A DNA stretch of 64,000 nt from Mesorhizobium jarvisii (GCF_003601985.1 NZ_QZXA01000003.1:186001-250000), one strand, 5' to 3'; shown: positions 17,318-27,759, numbered from the stretch's first letter. The notes: a model not told the origin generated them from the sequence alone. Program-made: numbers and translations.

Positions 17318-18334
17318 TCACTTGCCGGCCTTCGGCTTTTCGACATGGCCGCCGAAGGCATAGCGCATGGCGGACAACAGCTTGTCGGCAAATTCGGATT
17401 CGCCTTGCGAGGAGAAGCGGTCGAACAGCGCCGAGGACAGCACCGGCGCCGGCACGCCGGTGTCGATCGCCGCCTTCAGCGTCCAGCGTCCTTCGCCCGA
17501 ATCCGAGACGCGGCCGCCGAACTGCGCCAGGCCCGGATCGCCCTTCAGCGCGCCGGCGGTGAGATCGAGCAGCCAGGAGCCGATGACGCTGCCATGCCGC
17601 CAGACCTCGGCCACCTGCGGGAGGTCGATGTCGAACTGATAATATTGCGGGTTTTCCAGCGGGCTGGTCTCGGCGTCGGCCGTGCGTTGCCGCTTGCCGG
17701 CATTGGCCGACTTCAGGATGTTCATGCCTTCGGCATAGGCGGCCATGACGCCATATTCGATGCCGTTGTGCACCATCTTGACGAAGTGGCCGGCGCCGCT
17801 CGGCCCGCAATGCAGATAGCCGAAGGGCGCGGTGCCGGCAGCCTTGTCGGGAGCCGGCGCGCCGGCATCGGCGCCGGGCGCCAGCGTGGCGAAGACCGAA
17901 TCGAGGTGCTGCACCGCCACGTTGGGGCCGCCGATCATCAGGCAGTAGCCGCGCTCGAGGCCCCAGACACCGCCGCTGGTGCCGACATCGACAAGATGGA
18001 TACCCTTGGTGGTCAGTTTCGCGGCCTGGTCGACGGCGTCGTGATAGTAGGAATTGCCGCCGTCGATGACGATGTCGCCGGGCTCCATCAGGGCCGAGAC
18101 CTGATCGATGATCTTACCGGTGATCGCCGCCGGCAGCATCAGCCAGACACAGCGCGGCTTGGCGAGCTTGCCGACGAATTCCGTCAGGGATGCCGCGCCC
18201 AGCGCGCCGTCGCTGACCAGGGCGGCGACGCTTGCCGGGTTGATGTCGTAGACGACGCATTCATGGCCGTCGCGCATCAGGCGCCGCACCATGTTGGCGC
18301 CCATCCGGCCCAGTCCCATCATTCCGATCTGCAT
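17318..18334 (-). CDS. gnd: 6-phosphogluconate dehydrogenase, decarboxylating (short GntZ/YqeC type)
   Basis: A 338-residue dehydrogenase. It has the Rossmann '[17 protein letters not shown]' (residues 3-19), '[17 protein letters not shown]', '[22 protein letters not shown]' and the catalytic '[24 protein letters not shown]'. The short length marks the NAD-preferring, about 300-340 residue branch rather than the 470-residue NADP enzyme. It converts 6-phosphogluconate to ribulose 5-phosphate. No lactonase gene is present in the operon, so that step must be encoded elsewhere or be spontaneous. Confidence 0.93.
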   Translation of the reverse strand: MQIGMMGLGRMGANMVRRLMRDGHECVVYDINPASVAALVSDGALGAASLTEFVGKLAKPRCVWLMLPAAITGKIIDQVSALMEPGDIVIDGGNSYYHDAVDQAAKLTTKGIHLVDVGTSGGVWGLERGYCLMIGGPNVAVQHLDSVFATLAPGADAGAPAPDKAAGTAPFGYLHCGPSGAGHFVKMVHNGIEYGVMAAYAEGMNILKSANAGKRQRTADAETSPLENPQYYQFDIDLPQVAEVWRHGSVIGSWLLDLTAGALKGDPGLAQFGGRVSDSGEGRWTLKAAIDTGVPAPVLSSALFDRFSSQGESEFADKLLSAMRYAFGGHVEKPKAGK

Positions 18335-18386
18335 GGTTTCGTCCCGATTGCTTGAGGAGAGAGAAAATCTATCGGCCCGGCCGCTT

Positions 18387-20798
18387 TTACCACGATGCGT
18401 CGATGCCGACGCTGAAGTCGACATTCTCCCAACGCATCGCATCGGGCCAGAAAAAAGTGAAGACGATGGTGCTTCCCGACGTCAATCCGGCAACCGGCAG
18501 GTCGGCCAGATGGACGCCAAAAGCGGTTTCCCTGGTCTTGTGGTCCTGGATCGTCAGCCAGTTGTCGCTGCTCCAATGGACGACGCCGGGCGCTGAAAGC
18601 TCTACGCGTAAAGCCTTGCCGGCCGGGATGGAGCGGATTTTGTTGTTGAAGCGCCATATCCTGAGCGGCGAGCTTGTCTTGCCCTTGATGTAGCGCTCGA
18701 CGCCTTGCGGCGGCGTGTCGAAGACCACGCCGTCGCGCAACGAACGCAACAGCTTTATGTGCTCGGCATGCGCCCAGACCAGTGGCATGGCGCTGCCGGA
18801 CGGTTTGCCCTCCCACAGCTCGCGGCCCGGCACATCCGGGCTGTCCCAGACCTGTTCCGGCAGCAGCCCGCCCATGCCAGCCGAACGCTCGAAGGTCTCC
18901 AGAAGCTGCGCGGCTTTCTCCTTGCGGCCGGCGGCAAGCTCGTAATGCGCCCGCTCGCCGGTGAGCAGGGGCCAGGCGCGTCCCCGGCCTGTGCCGTCGA
19001 AAGGCGTGCCATCCTCGTGCTCGCCATAGCCGTCATCGGTGTAGCGGTACCAGACCGGGCCTTGCGGCAGATCGCATCGCAAAAGGGTGTCGACGGCCTT
19101 GACGGTACCGACGATGCGCGGATCGTCGGCTGCCCTGAGGCCAAAGCGAACCAGGGCCAGGGCGTCGGGGCTGATTATGGCTTCTGCCGGTTTGTCAGTG
19201 TCGGCCGGCGGCCGGTTCTTGATCGGCACGAAGCCGTCCTTCGGCGATGCGGCGCCCGCATCGTCCGGCGGCGCGATGCGGACATAGTAGCCTGTGATGC
19301 CGGCCTCGATGCAGAGCTGGGTGCCCGTGACGTAGGTCCAGCGTTCGACCTGATCGTTCCAGCAATCAGCGGTTTCGCGCAGGTAGTTTGCCGGCTCACT
19401 CTTTCCCAGGATATCCAGCATATCGGCGGCGGCAAGCAGCGCGGCGATCTCGACGGCCAGCGTGAACGGGCTGTACCCGGCGTCTTCCTCCCAGCGGTCC
19501 TCGCCGGTGACGGGGCCGTTGCGCACGACATAGGAGGAGGCGGCTTCGATCATGGCCAGGAAATCGGCGAGCCTGGCACGCGGCAGGTGGCCCGCCCGGC
19601 GCAATGCGTCGGCCAGCAGCAGCGGAAAGGCGCATTCATCCATCTGGATGCCGGGCCAATAGGCGGTGCCGTCCGACCAGACATTCTGCGGCCAGTGACC
19701 GTCCGGTTGCTGAATCGAGTGCAGATAGGTCAGGATCTGCAGCGCCTGCTTGCCGTCGCCGGCGGCGAGGAAACCGCCAGCGGTCTCGACCAGGTCGCGC
19801 GGCCAGACCAGATGGTAGCCGCCGAGATCGTCGTCGCCCTTGTTGAAGCCCCATGGGATCGACAGGCTGGCAACAGCGGCGCCGGGTCTCGCGACCGAGA
19901 GATGCGAGGCCAGAACCGCTGTGCTCACACGATAGGTGTTCAGCCCGGAGGCAGTGTGGCGGTCGAGCTTCTCAAGCCTGGTCTGAAATGTCCGCCAGTT
20001 TTCGACATAGGTTTCGGCGGCGGCGTCGAAACCCTGCTTGAGACTGGCCAGCGCCACGTCGGCGGCGGCTTCCGGCGTCGCGCCGAAGCCAAGCGCCAGC
20101 AAGGCCGTGGTCTTGCCGGCGGAAAAGCCGATCTCGCCGGTCAGAGCGACATTGCCGTCTTCCGCCCGCTGGCAGGAGGGATCGAGCGCACCGCCGTTCT
20201 GCAATTGCTGCCATCCGTCGGAGAAACCGACATAGCCGGCCGAACAGGTATTCCAGGGCAGTGAGGAGACCAGCGCAAGGGATACGCCGCGCCCCGTGGC
20301 GAAGAGCATGCGCTGGCCCTTGTGTTCGCCGACCCAGGCAGTGTTGCCCATGCCGGCGTTGACGAGGTGCGGCGCAAGCAGCGCGTAGATCTTGTAGTCG
20401 GCCGCCGAATTTTTCAGCGGTACGAATGCAATCTCCTGCAGCAGGACAGGCCGTTTCGGATCCGTAATGATGCGCTTTTCGATACGGTAGGCGCCGTCTG
20501 CCGCGGTGTTGGTCAGCCTGTAGCCGGGTACGCCGTCCTCGAAAGGCGCTACTGCGTGCGCGGCGTCGCGCTTCTCTTCCGAGAAATAGCCACCGGGGCC
20601 GGTGACGATCAGCTCCATGTCGCGCGTGCAGGCGCTGTCGAGACGCGGATAGTAGATCTCGTTCAAGATGCCGTGGCTGATGGTGAACCAGAGCGGGCTC
20701 TTGGCTGAAAACGCGGTGCCGACGCCGCTCTTGGCGCTCGACGTCCAGCGCGCCGGAATGCCCGGTGCGCCCGGGGGAACGATCGGCGTCACTGCCAT
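18387..20798 (-). CDS. Glycoside hydrolase family 15 protein (glucoamylase/glucodextranase-like)
   Basis: An 803-residue two-domain enzyme. Residues about 15-270 match the bacterial glucoamylase N-terminal super-sandwich ('FTISHGILNEIYYPRLDSACTRDMELIVTGPGGYFSEEKRD'). Residues about 290-690 are the GH15 (alpha/alpha)6 barrel, with 'IPWGFNKGDDDLGGYHLVWPRDLVETAGGFLAAGD' and 'WPQNVWSDGTAYWPGIQMDECAFPLLLADAL'. A further C-terminal beta domain follows. There is no signal peptide, so it acts inside the cell, releasing glucose from alpha-glucans or possibly alpha-glucosides. AGGAGG precedes the ATG at 20798. It heads the operon with gnd, zwf and the glucokinase. Confidence 0.92.
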   Translation of the reverse strand: MAVTPIVPPGAPGIPARWTSSAKSGVGTAFSAKSPLWFTISHGILNEIYYPRLDSACTRDMELIVTGPGGYFSEEKRDAAHAVAPFEDGVPGYRLTNTAADGAYRIEKRIITDPKRPVLLQEIAFVPLKNSAADYKIYALLAPHLVNAGMGNTAWVGEHKGQRMLFATGRGVSLALVSSLPWNTCSAGYVGFSDGWQQLQNGGALDPSCQRAEDGNVALTGEIGFSAGKTTALLALGFGATPEAAADVALASLKQGFDAAAETYVENWRTFQTRLEKLDRHTASGLNTYRVSTAVLASHLSVARPGAAVASLSIPWGFNKGDDDLGGYHLVWPRDLVETAGGFLAAGDGKQALQILTYLHSIQQPDGHWPQNVWSDGTAYWPGIQMDECAFPLLLADALRRAGHLPRARLADFLAMIEAASSYVVRNGPVTGEDRWEEDAGYSPFTLAVEIAALLAAADMLDILGKSEPANYLRETADCWNDQVERWTYVTGTQLCIEAGITGYYVRIAPPDDAGAASPKDGFVPIKNRPPADTDKPAEAIISPDALALVRFGLRAADDPRIVGTVKAVDTLLRCDLPQGPVWYRYTDDGYGEHEDGTPFDGTGRGRAWPLLTGERAHYELAAGRKEKAAQLLETFERSAGMGGLLPEQVWDSPDVPGRELWEGKPSGSAMPLVWAHAEHIKLLRSLRDGVVFDTPPQGVERYIKGKTSSPLRIWRFNNKIRSIPAGKALRVELSAPGVVHWSSDNWLTIQDHKTRETAFGVHLADLPVAGLTSGSTIVFTFFWPDAMRWENVDFSVGIDASW

Positions 20799-21007
20799 CT
20801 CTGTTTGGCCTCCTGTGCGCATGGCTTACCCATCCAGCCAGACCATTTCAATTGGCGCACCGCAAGTTGATCGGCGGGCTTTGCGGATTGCAGTTGACAG
20901 GCTGCCGCGCCATCTGCATTTGTCTGACAATCGATAAAAAACAGGAACACAGGCTCGATTTTCCATCTAGAATCCGCACGACCAGCAACTCTTGGGAGGA
21001 GTATGAC

Positions 21008-22021
21008 ATGAAGAAACTGTTAGCCTTGAGCGCTCTTGCCGCGATGCTCGCATCGGGGACGGCGCTTGCCGATACCAGCGGCAAAAAGATCGCATTCTCC
21101 AACAATTACGCCGGCAATTCGTGGCGGCAGGCGATGCTCGACAGCTACGGCATCGTCACCAAGAAGGCGGTCGCCGACAAGATCGTCGGCGCGGCCGACA
21201 TCTTCACCACCGCCGACAAGGAAGTGCCGACGCAGGCGGCCCAGGTGCAGAACCTGATCCTGCAGGGCTATGACGCCATCGTCATCAACGCCGCCTCGCC
21301 GGACGCGCTCAACGGCGCCATCAAGCAGGCCTGCGATGCCGGTATCACCGTCGTCTCCTTTGATGGCACCGTCACGGAGCCCTGCGCCTATCGCGTCGTC
21401 GTCGACTTCAAGGACATGGGCAAGCAGGAAGTCGAGCAGATGGCCAAGTTCCAGCCCAAGGGCGGGAACCTGTTGGAAATCCGTGGCCTGGCCGGCACCT
21501 CGATCGACGATGCCATCCATGCCGGCATCCTCGAAGGCGTTGCCGCCCATCCCGAGTTCAAGATTGTCGGTTCGGTGACCGGCGACTGGGACCAGACCAC
21601 GGCGCAGAAAGCCGTCGCGACCATCCTGCCGTCGCTGCCTGACGTCGTCGGCATCGTCGACCAGGGTGGTGACGGCTATGGCGCCGCACAGGCTTTCGCC
21701 GCCGCCGGCAAGCCGCGCCCGACCATCATCATGGGCAACCGGCAGGACGAGCTGAAGTGGTGGAAGGAACAGAAGGACAAGGACGGCTACAAGACCTGGT
21801 CGGCTTCGATCGCGCCTGGCGTGTCGTCGCTCGCCTTCTGGGTGGCGCAGCAGGTGCTCGATGGCCGCAAGGATATTCCGCACGACCTGCTGGTGCCGTA
21901 TCTGGCCTTCACCCAGGACGACTTCGAAGCAGCCCTGCCGAAGATCAAGGAAGGCGGCGTCGCCACCCACGAATACACGCAGGAAGACGCCCTCGCGGCG
22001 ATCAAGGCCAACATCAAGTGA
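21008..22021 (+). CDS. Sugar ABC transporter substrate-binding protein (ribose-type, periplasmic)
   Basis: A 337-residue binding protein with a Sec signal peptide (MKKLLALSALAAMLASGTALA, cleaved about residue 21). The periplasmic-binding-protein-like I fold is visible: 'IAFSNNYAGNSWRQAMLDSYG', 'NLILQGYDAIVINAASPDALNGAIKQACDAGITVVSFDG', 'IVDQGGDGYGAAQAFAAAG'. The ligand is probably a sugar, but this RbsB-like class also carries polyols. GGGAGGAG precedes the ATG. It starts a four-gene transporter operon running to 25473. Confidence 0.92.
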   Translation: MKKLLALSALAAMLASGTALADTSGKKIAFSNNYAGNSWRQAMLDSYGIVTKKAVADKIVGAADIFTTADKEVPTQAAQVQNLILQGYDAIVINAASPDALNGAIKQACDAGITVVSFDGTVTEPCAYRVVVDFKDMGKQEVEQMAKFQPKGGNLLEIRGLAGTSIDDAIHAGILEGVAAHPEFKIVGSVTGDWDQTTAQKAVATILPSLPDVVGIVDQGGDGYGAAQAFAAAGKPRPTIIMGNRQDELKWWKEQKDKDGYKTWSASIAPGVSSLAFWVAQQVLDGRKDIPHDLLVPYLAFTQDDFEAALPKIKEGGVATHEYTQEDALAAIKANIK

Positions 22022-22070
22022 ATGTCACGCTTGCGTTGCCCTTCGTACCATCGCGCGGATAGTGTTGAGC

Positions 22071-23540
22071 ATGCCTGAAGGGAACGCTGACATCATCAGA
22101 CTGAACGGCGCCGAAAAACATTTCGGCGCCGTTCGCGCGCTGGGCGGCGTGGACTTCCATGTCCGGCCCGGCGAATGCGTCGGCCTGGTCGGCCACAATG
22201 GCGCCGGCAAATCGACGCTGATGCACATGGTGGCGGGCACGCTCACACCCGACAGCGGCAAGATCGGCGTGCATGGCGGCGTCGAGGACAACTACTCGGT
22301 GTCGCGGGCGCAAAAGCTCGGCATACGTTGCGTGTTCCAGGAACTGTCGCTGTGCCCCAATCTCAGCGTCGCCGAAAACACGCGCATCAACCATGCCTCG
22401 CTCTCGGGCCTCGGCTGGCGGCGCAAGGCGGCCGCGCTGATCACCGCCAAGCTTGACGAGATCTTTCCGGATCATGGCATTTCGGCCTGGGACATCGTCG
22501 GCGACCTGTCGATCGGCCGGCGCCAGATGGTCGAGGTGGCGCGCGCCTTCACAGTGACGCAGGACCGGCTCGACCTCGTCATCCTCGACGAGCCGACATC
22601 GTCGCTGGATGCGCACACGGCTGGCCAATTGCTGGCCTTCGTGCGCCGTTTCATCGCCAGCGACAAAAGCTGCATCCTGATCTCGCATGTGCTGGGCGAG
22701 GTGCTCAGGAATGCCGACCGCATCGTGGTGATGCGCGACGGCAAGGTGGTGGTCGCCGATGCGGCGAATGCCTTCGACCGCGACCGGCTGGTGACGGCGA
22801 TGGGCGGGGCCGAGGCGCGCCAGAAGATCGCCGCTGAAATTGCCGCCGCGAGGCCAGCTGCCGGTCCGTTGCGGGTGCGGGCGCGTCCCGCCGCGCAGAA
22901 GGACGGCGCCGACCTTGTCGCCCGCGCCGGCGAGATCATCGGCCTTGCCGGGCTGGCGGGACACGGCCAAACCGACCTGTTGCTGGCGATTTTCGCTGCT
23001 GCTTCCCGCGCCAGAACCGGCATCGAAGTGACCGAGCCGGTAGCGCTGGTCGCTGGCGACCGCCAGTCGGATGGGATTTTCCCGCAATGGTCGATTGCCG
23101 AGAACATCGGCATCCGCTCGCTGGCGCGGTTGCGCAACGGGCTGCTGATTTCGCCGCGGCGCGAGGCCGAGTTGGCCCAGTTCTGGCAGAAGAAGATCGG
23201 CATCCGCACGCCCGACATGAACAACAACATCTTCTCGCTGTCGGGCGGCAACCAGCAGAAGGCGCTGTTTGCCCGCGCGCTCGGCTCGGATGCCCAGATC
23301 GTGCTGATGGACGATCCGATGCGCGGCGTCGATATCGGCACCAAGCTGGAAGTCTACGACCTGGTGCGCGAGGAGGCTGGCCGCGGCCGCACCTTTCTCT
23401 GGTACACCACGGAAACCGAGGAACTCGACAATTGCGACCATGTCTATGTCTTCAAGAACGGCCGCATCGTCGCCAATCTGGGTCGCGACGAATTGACCGA
23501 AGAGAAGATTATCCAGTCCTCCTTCGGCGATGCGGCCTGA
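22071..23540 (+). CDS. Sugar ABC transporter ATP-binding protein (RbsA-like, two ABC domains)
   Basis: A 489-residue double-ATPase. In the first domain Walker A GHNGAGKST is at 41-49, the signature region is 'SIGRRQMVEVARAF' and Walker B 'LDLVILDEPTSSLD'. The second domain has the degenerate loop 'AGHGQTDLLLAIF' without the usual Lys, then 'LSGGNQQKALFARAL' and 'IVLMDDPMRGVDIG'. Such asymmetry is normal for the ribose/xylose family. The second domain begins after a short linker at about 265. It starts 49 bases after the binding protein. Confidence 0.93.
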   Translation: MPEGNADIIRLNGAEKHFGAVRALGGVDFHVRPGECVGLVGHNGAGKSTLMHMVAGTLTPDSGKIGVHGGVEDNYSVSRAQKLGIRCVFQELSLCPNLSVAENTRINHASLSGLGWRRKAAALITAKLDEIFPDHGISAWDIVGDLSIGRRQMVEVARAFTVTQDRLDLVILDEPTSSLDAHTAGQLLAFVRRFIASDKSCILISHVLGEVLRNADRIVVMRDGKVVVADAANAFDRDRLVTAMGGAEARQKIAAEIAAARPAAGPLRVRARPAAQKDGADLVARAGEIIGLAGLAGHGQTDLLLAIFAAASRARTGIEVTEPVALVAGDRQSDGIFPQWSIAENIGIRSLARLRNGLLISPRREAELAQFWQKKIGIRTPDMNNNIFSLSGGNQQKALFARALGSDAQIVLMDDPMRGVDIGTKLEVYDLVREEAGRGRTFLWYTTETEELDNCDHVYVFKNGRIVANLGRDELTEEKIIQSSFGDAA

Positions 23541-24522
23541 GATGACTGCCGCCAGCCTCGACGCCACCGCCAGGAGTTCCGCCGAGCGTGGCGCGCTGGC
23601 CCGTGCCCGCCTGCTGCGCGGGCTGCTGCCGGCGCTGTCGCTGGCATTGGTGCTCGCCGCCATCGCCTGGCTCAACCCGCGCGCCATTAGCTATTTCGGC
23701 TTCAGCCTGATGCTGAACCTGGCGATCCCGATCGCGCTGGCGACGATCGCGCAGATGTTCGTCATTTCAGGCAATGAGCTCGACCTGTCGATCGGCACCT
23801 TCGTCGGTTTCGTCGGCTGCGTCACCGCGACCTGGCTGAAGGACGCGCCGCTTATCGGCGTTGCCATCCTGCTTGGCTCGATCGGCGTCTATGCGCTGCT
23901 CGGCGCGCTGATCCATCTGCGCAATCTGCCGTCGATCGTGGTGACGCTCGGCATGAGTTTCGTCTGGCAGGGGCTGGCCATCCTCGTCCTGCCCAAGCCC
24001 GGCGGCAAGGCGCCGGACTGGCTGCTGGCAATCATGTCGTTCAAGCCGCCTCTTATCCCCTTCCCGATCACCGCGGCGCTGCTGATCGGCCTCGTCGTCC
24101 ATTTCGGCCTGATGCGCACCTCCTATGGTGTGATCCTGCGCGGCTCCGGCGGCAATCCGGCCGCGCTCAAGCGCGCAGGCTGGTCGCTGCTCAGAACCAA
24201 GATCGTGCTGTTTGCGCTGGCCGGCCTGTTCGGCGTGCTGTCCGGCATGGCGCTGATCGGCATCACCACCTCGGCCGACGCCAATATCGGCAATGGCTAC
24301 ACGCTGCTTTCGATCGCCGGCGTCATCCTCGGCGGCGGCGAATTCGTCGGTGGCCGGGTGTCGCCGATCGGCGCGGTGATCGGCGCGCTGACGCTGGCGC
24401 TGGCCGCTTCGCCGCTGCTCACCTTCATGCACATTCCGCCGGACTGGCAGGTGGCCGCCAACGGCGCCATCCTGATCATCGTGCTGGCGGCGCGGGTGCT
24501 GATCAGCCGCAGGGAGAGGTGA
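23530..24522 (+). CDS. Sugar ABC transporter permease (RbsC-like) 1
   Basis: A 330-residue membrane protein with about nine or ten spans and the branched-chain/ribose-type permease motif 'FVISGNELDLSIGTFVGFVGCVTA', plus 'GSGGNPAALKRAGWS' (the coupling-helix region for the ATPase) and 'YTLLSIAGVILGGGEFVGGRVSPIGAVIGAL'. The start at 23530 overlaps the ATPase stop; a second ATG at 23542 is directly after the stop and is equally possible. Confidence 0.92.
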   Translation: MRPEMTAASLDATARSSAERGALARARLLRGLLPALSLALVLAAIAWLNPRAISYFGFSLMLNLAIPIALATIAQMFVISGNELDLSIGTFVGFVGCVTATWLKDAPLIGVAILLGSIGVYALLGALIHLRNLPSIVVTLGMSFVWQGLAILVLPKPGGKAPDWLLAIMSFKPPLIPFPITAALLIGLVVHFGLMRTSYGVILRGSGGNPAALKRAGWSLLRTKIVLFALAGLFGVLSGMALIGITTSADANIGNGYTLLSIAGVILGGGEFVGGRVSPIGAVIGALTLALAASPLLTFMHIPPDWQVAANGAILIIVLAARVLISRRER

Positions 24523-24525
24523 GCG

Positions 24526-25473
24526 ATGATTTTGGTTAGATCGCTGGCCGGCAAACCCTGGGTATGGTCGTTCCTCGGCGCGCTTGTCGTGTGGCTGGCG
24601 ACGATCGCCTTCACCGGCGGCTATGGCGCCGGCGGCATGGTCACGGCGGCGTTGTCACTTGCCGTCTTCACGGTGATCGTCGGCGTCGGCCAGATGTTCG
24701 TCATCACGCTCGGCCCCGGCAATGTCGACCTGTCGCTGCCGGCCAATATCGGCCTCGCCAGCGCGGTCGCCATGAAGGTAATGGCCGGCAGCGATTCCAT
24801 GATCGTCGTCGGGCTGCTGGCGGCGCTCGCCTGCGGCGCGGCGATCGGCGCGATCAACTATCTGCTGATCTGGGCGCTGCGCATTCCGCCGATCATCGCC
24901 ACCTTGTCGGCGAGCTTCATCATCCAGTCGATCGACATCAGCTATGGGCGCGGGCTGCAGATCAAGCCGCCGCCCGGCTTTGCCGATTTCACCAACTGGC
25001 AGGTGCTAGGTATTCCCGTGCTGGCGGTTCTGACCGTGCTGTTCACCATCGGCGCGGCCATCGCCTTGCAGCGCATGATCTATGGCCGGTCGGTGCTGGC
25101 GATCGGCCAGAACATCCGCGCCGCCTGGCTCGCCGGCGTCAATGTAGGCCGCATCCGCTTCCTCACCTACACGCTGTCGGGCGCGCTCGCCGGCATCGAC
25201 GGCGCCCTGCTCGCCGGCTATTTCAGGGGCGCCAATGTCGATATCGGCAATGAATATCTGCTCGCCTCGATCGCCGTCGTCGTCATCGGCGGCACGTCGG
25301 TCGCCGGCGGCAAGGCCAATGTCCCCGGCGTCTGGGGCGCCGCGCTGTTTCTGGTGCTGCTCTTGACCATGCTCAACACGTTCGGCGTCAGCGCCGGCGT
25401 GCGGCTGCTGCTGACCGGACTGATCATCGTCGGGGTGATTACGGCGGCGGGTGGGGAGAAGGCGGTGCGGTGA
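24526..25473 (+). CDS. Sugar ABC transporter permease (RbsC-like) 2
   Basis: A 315-residue permease homologous to the preceding gene: 'FVITLGPGNVDLSLPANIGLASAVAM', 'IGQNIRAAWLAGVNVGRIRFLTYTLSGALAGIDGALLAGYF' and 'YLLASIAVVVIGGTSVAGGKANVPGVWGAALFLVLL'. Two distinct permeases imply a heterodimeric channel. It starts three bases after the first permease. The operon then leaves a 154-base gap before the FadB-like gene. Confidence 0.92.
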   Translation: MILVRSLAGKPWVWSFLGALVVWLATIAFTGGYGAGGMVTAALSLAVFTVIVGVGQMFVITLGPGNVDLSLPANIGLASAVAMKVMAGSDSMIVVGLLAALACGAAIGAINYLLIWALRIPPIIATLSASFIIQSIDISYGRGLQIKPPPGFADFTNWQVLGIPVLAVLTVLFTIGAAIALQRMIYGRSVLAIGQNIRAAWLAGVNVGRIRFLTYTLSGALAGIDGALLAGYFRGANVDIGNEYLLASIAVVVIGGTSVAGGKANVPGVWGAALFLVLLLTMLNTFGVSAGVRLLLTGLIIVGVITAAGGEKAVR

Positions 25474-25627
25474 TCGCCGTCTCCAAGCGTCTGGCGAGCA
25501 TCGACCGCGACCTCCGGGGCAGCCCGTCGCGCCGCCAATCGTTGGGCCAGCCCAACAGCGGGTTCCCATTCGCGGCGCGGCCTAGTAAACCCTTCCGCGA
25601 TCTCAGTCGGTCCCGGGAGGGCTCTGC

Positions 25628-27700
25628 TTGTCCAATTCTGTCAGCGTCGTGAACGAGAATGGCGTCGCTATCGTCACCATCGACAACCCGCCGGTCAACG
25701 CGCTGAGTTTCCATGTCCGCGAGCCGCTGATGCAGGCGCTGGTCGACTTGCGCGACGATGCTTCGGTCACGGCAATAGTCATCGCCTGCGCCGGACGGAC
25801 CTTTGTCGCCGGCGCCGACATCACCGAATTCGGCAAGCCGGTGCAGCAGCCCGATCTGCGCGCCATCGTCGCGATGCTGGAAACCATCGCCAAACCGACG
25901 GTCGCCGCCATCCACGGCACCGCGCTCGGCGGCGGGCTGGAACTGGCGCTCGGCTGCCATTTCCGCGTTGCCGATATCGACGCCAAGCTCGGCCTGCCGG
26001 AAGTGAAACTTGGCCTGCTGCCGGGCGGCGGCGGCACGGTGCGGCTGCCGCGTCTTGTCGGGGCGGTGGAGGCGCTGAAGATGATTGTCTCGGGTTCGCC
26101 GGTCGGTGCCGACGAGGCGCATGAAGCCGGTCTCGTCGATGCCGTTTTCGAGGGCGATCTGGTCACGCATGCCACGAACTTCGCAGGGGAAATCGCCCGC
26201 AAGGGTGGTCCGTTCACGCCTGTGCGCGATCGCAATGACGGGCTTGGGGAAACCGACCTCGCGGCTTTCGATGCCGAGGCGGCGGAGCTCGCCAAAAAGG
26301 CGCGCGGGCTGGAAGCGCCGGTTGCCTGCGCGCAAGCGGTGCGCAACGCCGTCACACTGCCCTTCGACGAGGCGCTGGCGGCGGAGCGCGCGCTGTTCGT
26401 TAAACTGGTCGCCAGCGACCAGTCGCGAGCGCAGCGCCATCTGTTCTTCGCCGAACGTGAGGCGGCAAAGCTTCCCGGCAAGGACACGCCCAAGCGCAGG
26501 ATCGCCCGCGTCGGGGTCATCGGCGCCGGCACGATGGGCGGCGGGATCGCCATGGCCTTCGCCAATGGCGGCTTTCCGGTCACCTTGCTGGAAACCAGCG
26601 TGGAAGCGCTGCAGCGCGGGCTGGGCATGATCGAGAAGAACTACGCCGTTTCCGTTTCGCGCGGTTCCCTGGCCGAAGACGCCAAGCGTCAACGGCTCGC
26701 CCAGTTCAAGGGCTCGACCGACTATGCCGATCTCGCCGAGTGTGACCTGATCATCGAGGCGGTGTTCGAGGACATGGCGGTGAAGAAGGAGGTCTTCGGC
26801 AAGCTGGATGCCATCGCCAAGCCGGGCGCCATCCTTGCCACCAACACTTCCTATCTCGACATCAATGAGATCGCCGGCTCGATCTCGCGGCCACAGGATG
26901 TGCTCGGCCTGCATTTCTTCTCGCCGGCCAATGTCATGAAGCTGCTGGAGATCGTGCGGGCAGACAAGACCGCGCCGGATGCGCTGGCGACGGTTGTCGA
27001 CCTCGCGCGGCGGATCGGCAAGGTGGCGGTCGTCGTCGGTGTCTGCCACGGCTTTGTCGGCAACCGCATGCTGGCCGCGCGCGGTTCGGAATCGGAAGCG
27101 CTGCTGCTCGAGGGCGCGACACCCAGCCAGATCGACAAGGCCTTCACCGATTTCGGCTGGCCGATGGGGCCGTTCCAGATGGGCGATCTCGCCGGCCTCG
27201 ACATTGGGTGGCGCAACCGCAAGGCCCGTGGCCTGACGGCCGTGATCGCCGATACGCTGTGCGAGCAGGGGCGCTTCGGGCAGAAGACCGGCCGGGGCTT
27301 CTATCTCTACGAGGCCGGCGCCCGGGCAGGCGTTCCAGATCCGGAGGTTGAGGCGCTGATCCGCGAAAAGGCCGCCGAGCGTGGCATCGCGCCGCGCGCG
27401 ATCAGCGCGGAAGAGATCATCGAGCGCACGCTCTACCCCCTGGTCAATGAGGGGGCGAAGATCCTCGAGGAGAAGATCGCGGCCCGTGCCTCCGACATCG
27501 ATGTCGTCTGGGCCAATGGCTACGGTTTTCCCATCGGCAAGGGTGGCCCGATGTTCTGGGCCGGTCTCGAAGGGGCGTCCAGGATCGTCGAACGGCTCGA
27601 CCACTGGCATCAACGGACCGGCAAGCAGGTTTTCGAGGTGGCTCCGCTCCTCAGGCAAATGGCCGAGACCGGTTCCTGGGAGACCGACGCGACAGCCTGA
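25628..27700 (+). CDS. Bifunctional enoyl-CoA hydratase / 3-hydroxyacyl-CoA dehydrogenase (FadB-like)
   Basis: A 690-residue fusion. Residues 1-190 form the crotonase domain, with the oxyanion-hole segment AGADI at 61-65 and '[20 protein letters not shown]' carrying the acidic catalytic region. A Rossmann dehydrogenase domain follows with [17 protein letters not shown] from residue 299, then the C-terminal 3HCDH dimerisation parts ('[17 protein letters not shown]', '[18 protein letters not shown]'). It performs the hydration and oxidation steps of beta-oxidation. The start is TTG, supported by GGGAGGG at 25614-25620. It is convergent with the aldehyde dehydrogenase gene. Confidence 0.93.
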   Translation: MSNSVSVVNENGVAIVTIDNPPVNALSFHVREPLMQALVDLRDDASVTAIVIACAGRTFVAGADITEFGKPVQQPDLRAIVAMLETIAKPTVAAIHGTALGGGLELALGCHFRVADIDAKLGLPEVKLGLLPGGGGTVRLPRLVGAVEALKMIVSGSPVGADEAHEAGLVDAVFEGDLVTHATNFAGEIARKGGPFTPVRDRNDGLGETDLAAFDAEAAELAKKARGLEAPVACAQAVRNAVTLPFDEALAAERALFVKLVASDQSRAQRHLFFAEREAAKLPGKDTPKRRIARVGVIGAGTMGGGIAMAFANGGFPVTLLETSVEALQRGLGMIEKNYAVSVSRGSLAEDAKRQRLAQFKGSTDYADLAECDLIIEAVFEDMAVKKEVFGKLDAIAKPGAILATNTSYLDINEIAGSISRPQDVLGLHFFSPANVMKLLEIVRADKTAPDALATVVDLARRIGKVAVVVGVCHGFVGNRMLAARGSESEALLLEGATPSQIDKAFTDFGWPMGPFQMGDLAGLDIGWRNRKARGLTAVIADTLCEQGRFGQKTGRGFYLYEAGARAGVPDPEVEALIREKAAERGIAPRAISAEEIIERTLYPLVNEGAKILEEKIAARASDIDVVWANGYGFPIGKGGPMFWAGLEGASRIVERLDHWHQRTGKQVFEVAPLLRQMAETGSWETDATA

Positions 27701-27719
27701 CCAGATGACCGCTGAAGGC

Positions 27720-27753
27720 GGCGGCGATCATCGAGCCGCGCGGTGTCGCCGCC
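27720..27753. terminator. Hairpin between convergent FadB-like and aldehyde dehydrogenase genes
   Basis: GGCGGCGA at 27720-27727 pairs with TCGCCGCC at 27746-27753 across an 18-base loop. There is no clear T run, so it is only a candidate bidirectional transcript end. Confidence 0.35.
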
Positions 27754-27759
27754 ATGCCC

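Noticed and set aside
15877..17562. 561-codon open frame opposite zwf
   Set aside because: Antisense shadow of zwf with low-complexity His/Arg/Asp content.
18705..20264. 519-codon open frame opposite the GH15 gene
   Set aside because: Antisense shadow; the GH15 motifs are unmistakable on the minus strand.
22014..23687. 557-codon open frame opposite the sugar ATPase
   Set aside because: Antisense shadow; the sense strand has complete ABC motifs, and the antisense product shows no recognisable family.
25439..27658. 739-codon open frame opposite the FadB-like gene
   Set aside because: It is the complement-frame shadow of a strongly coding high-GC gene; its translation is Arg/Gly/Asp-rich with no domain, while the plus strand encodes a full FadB fusion.
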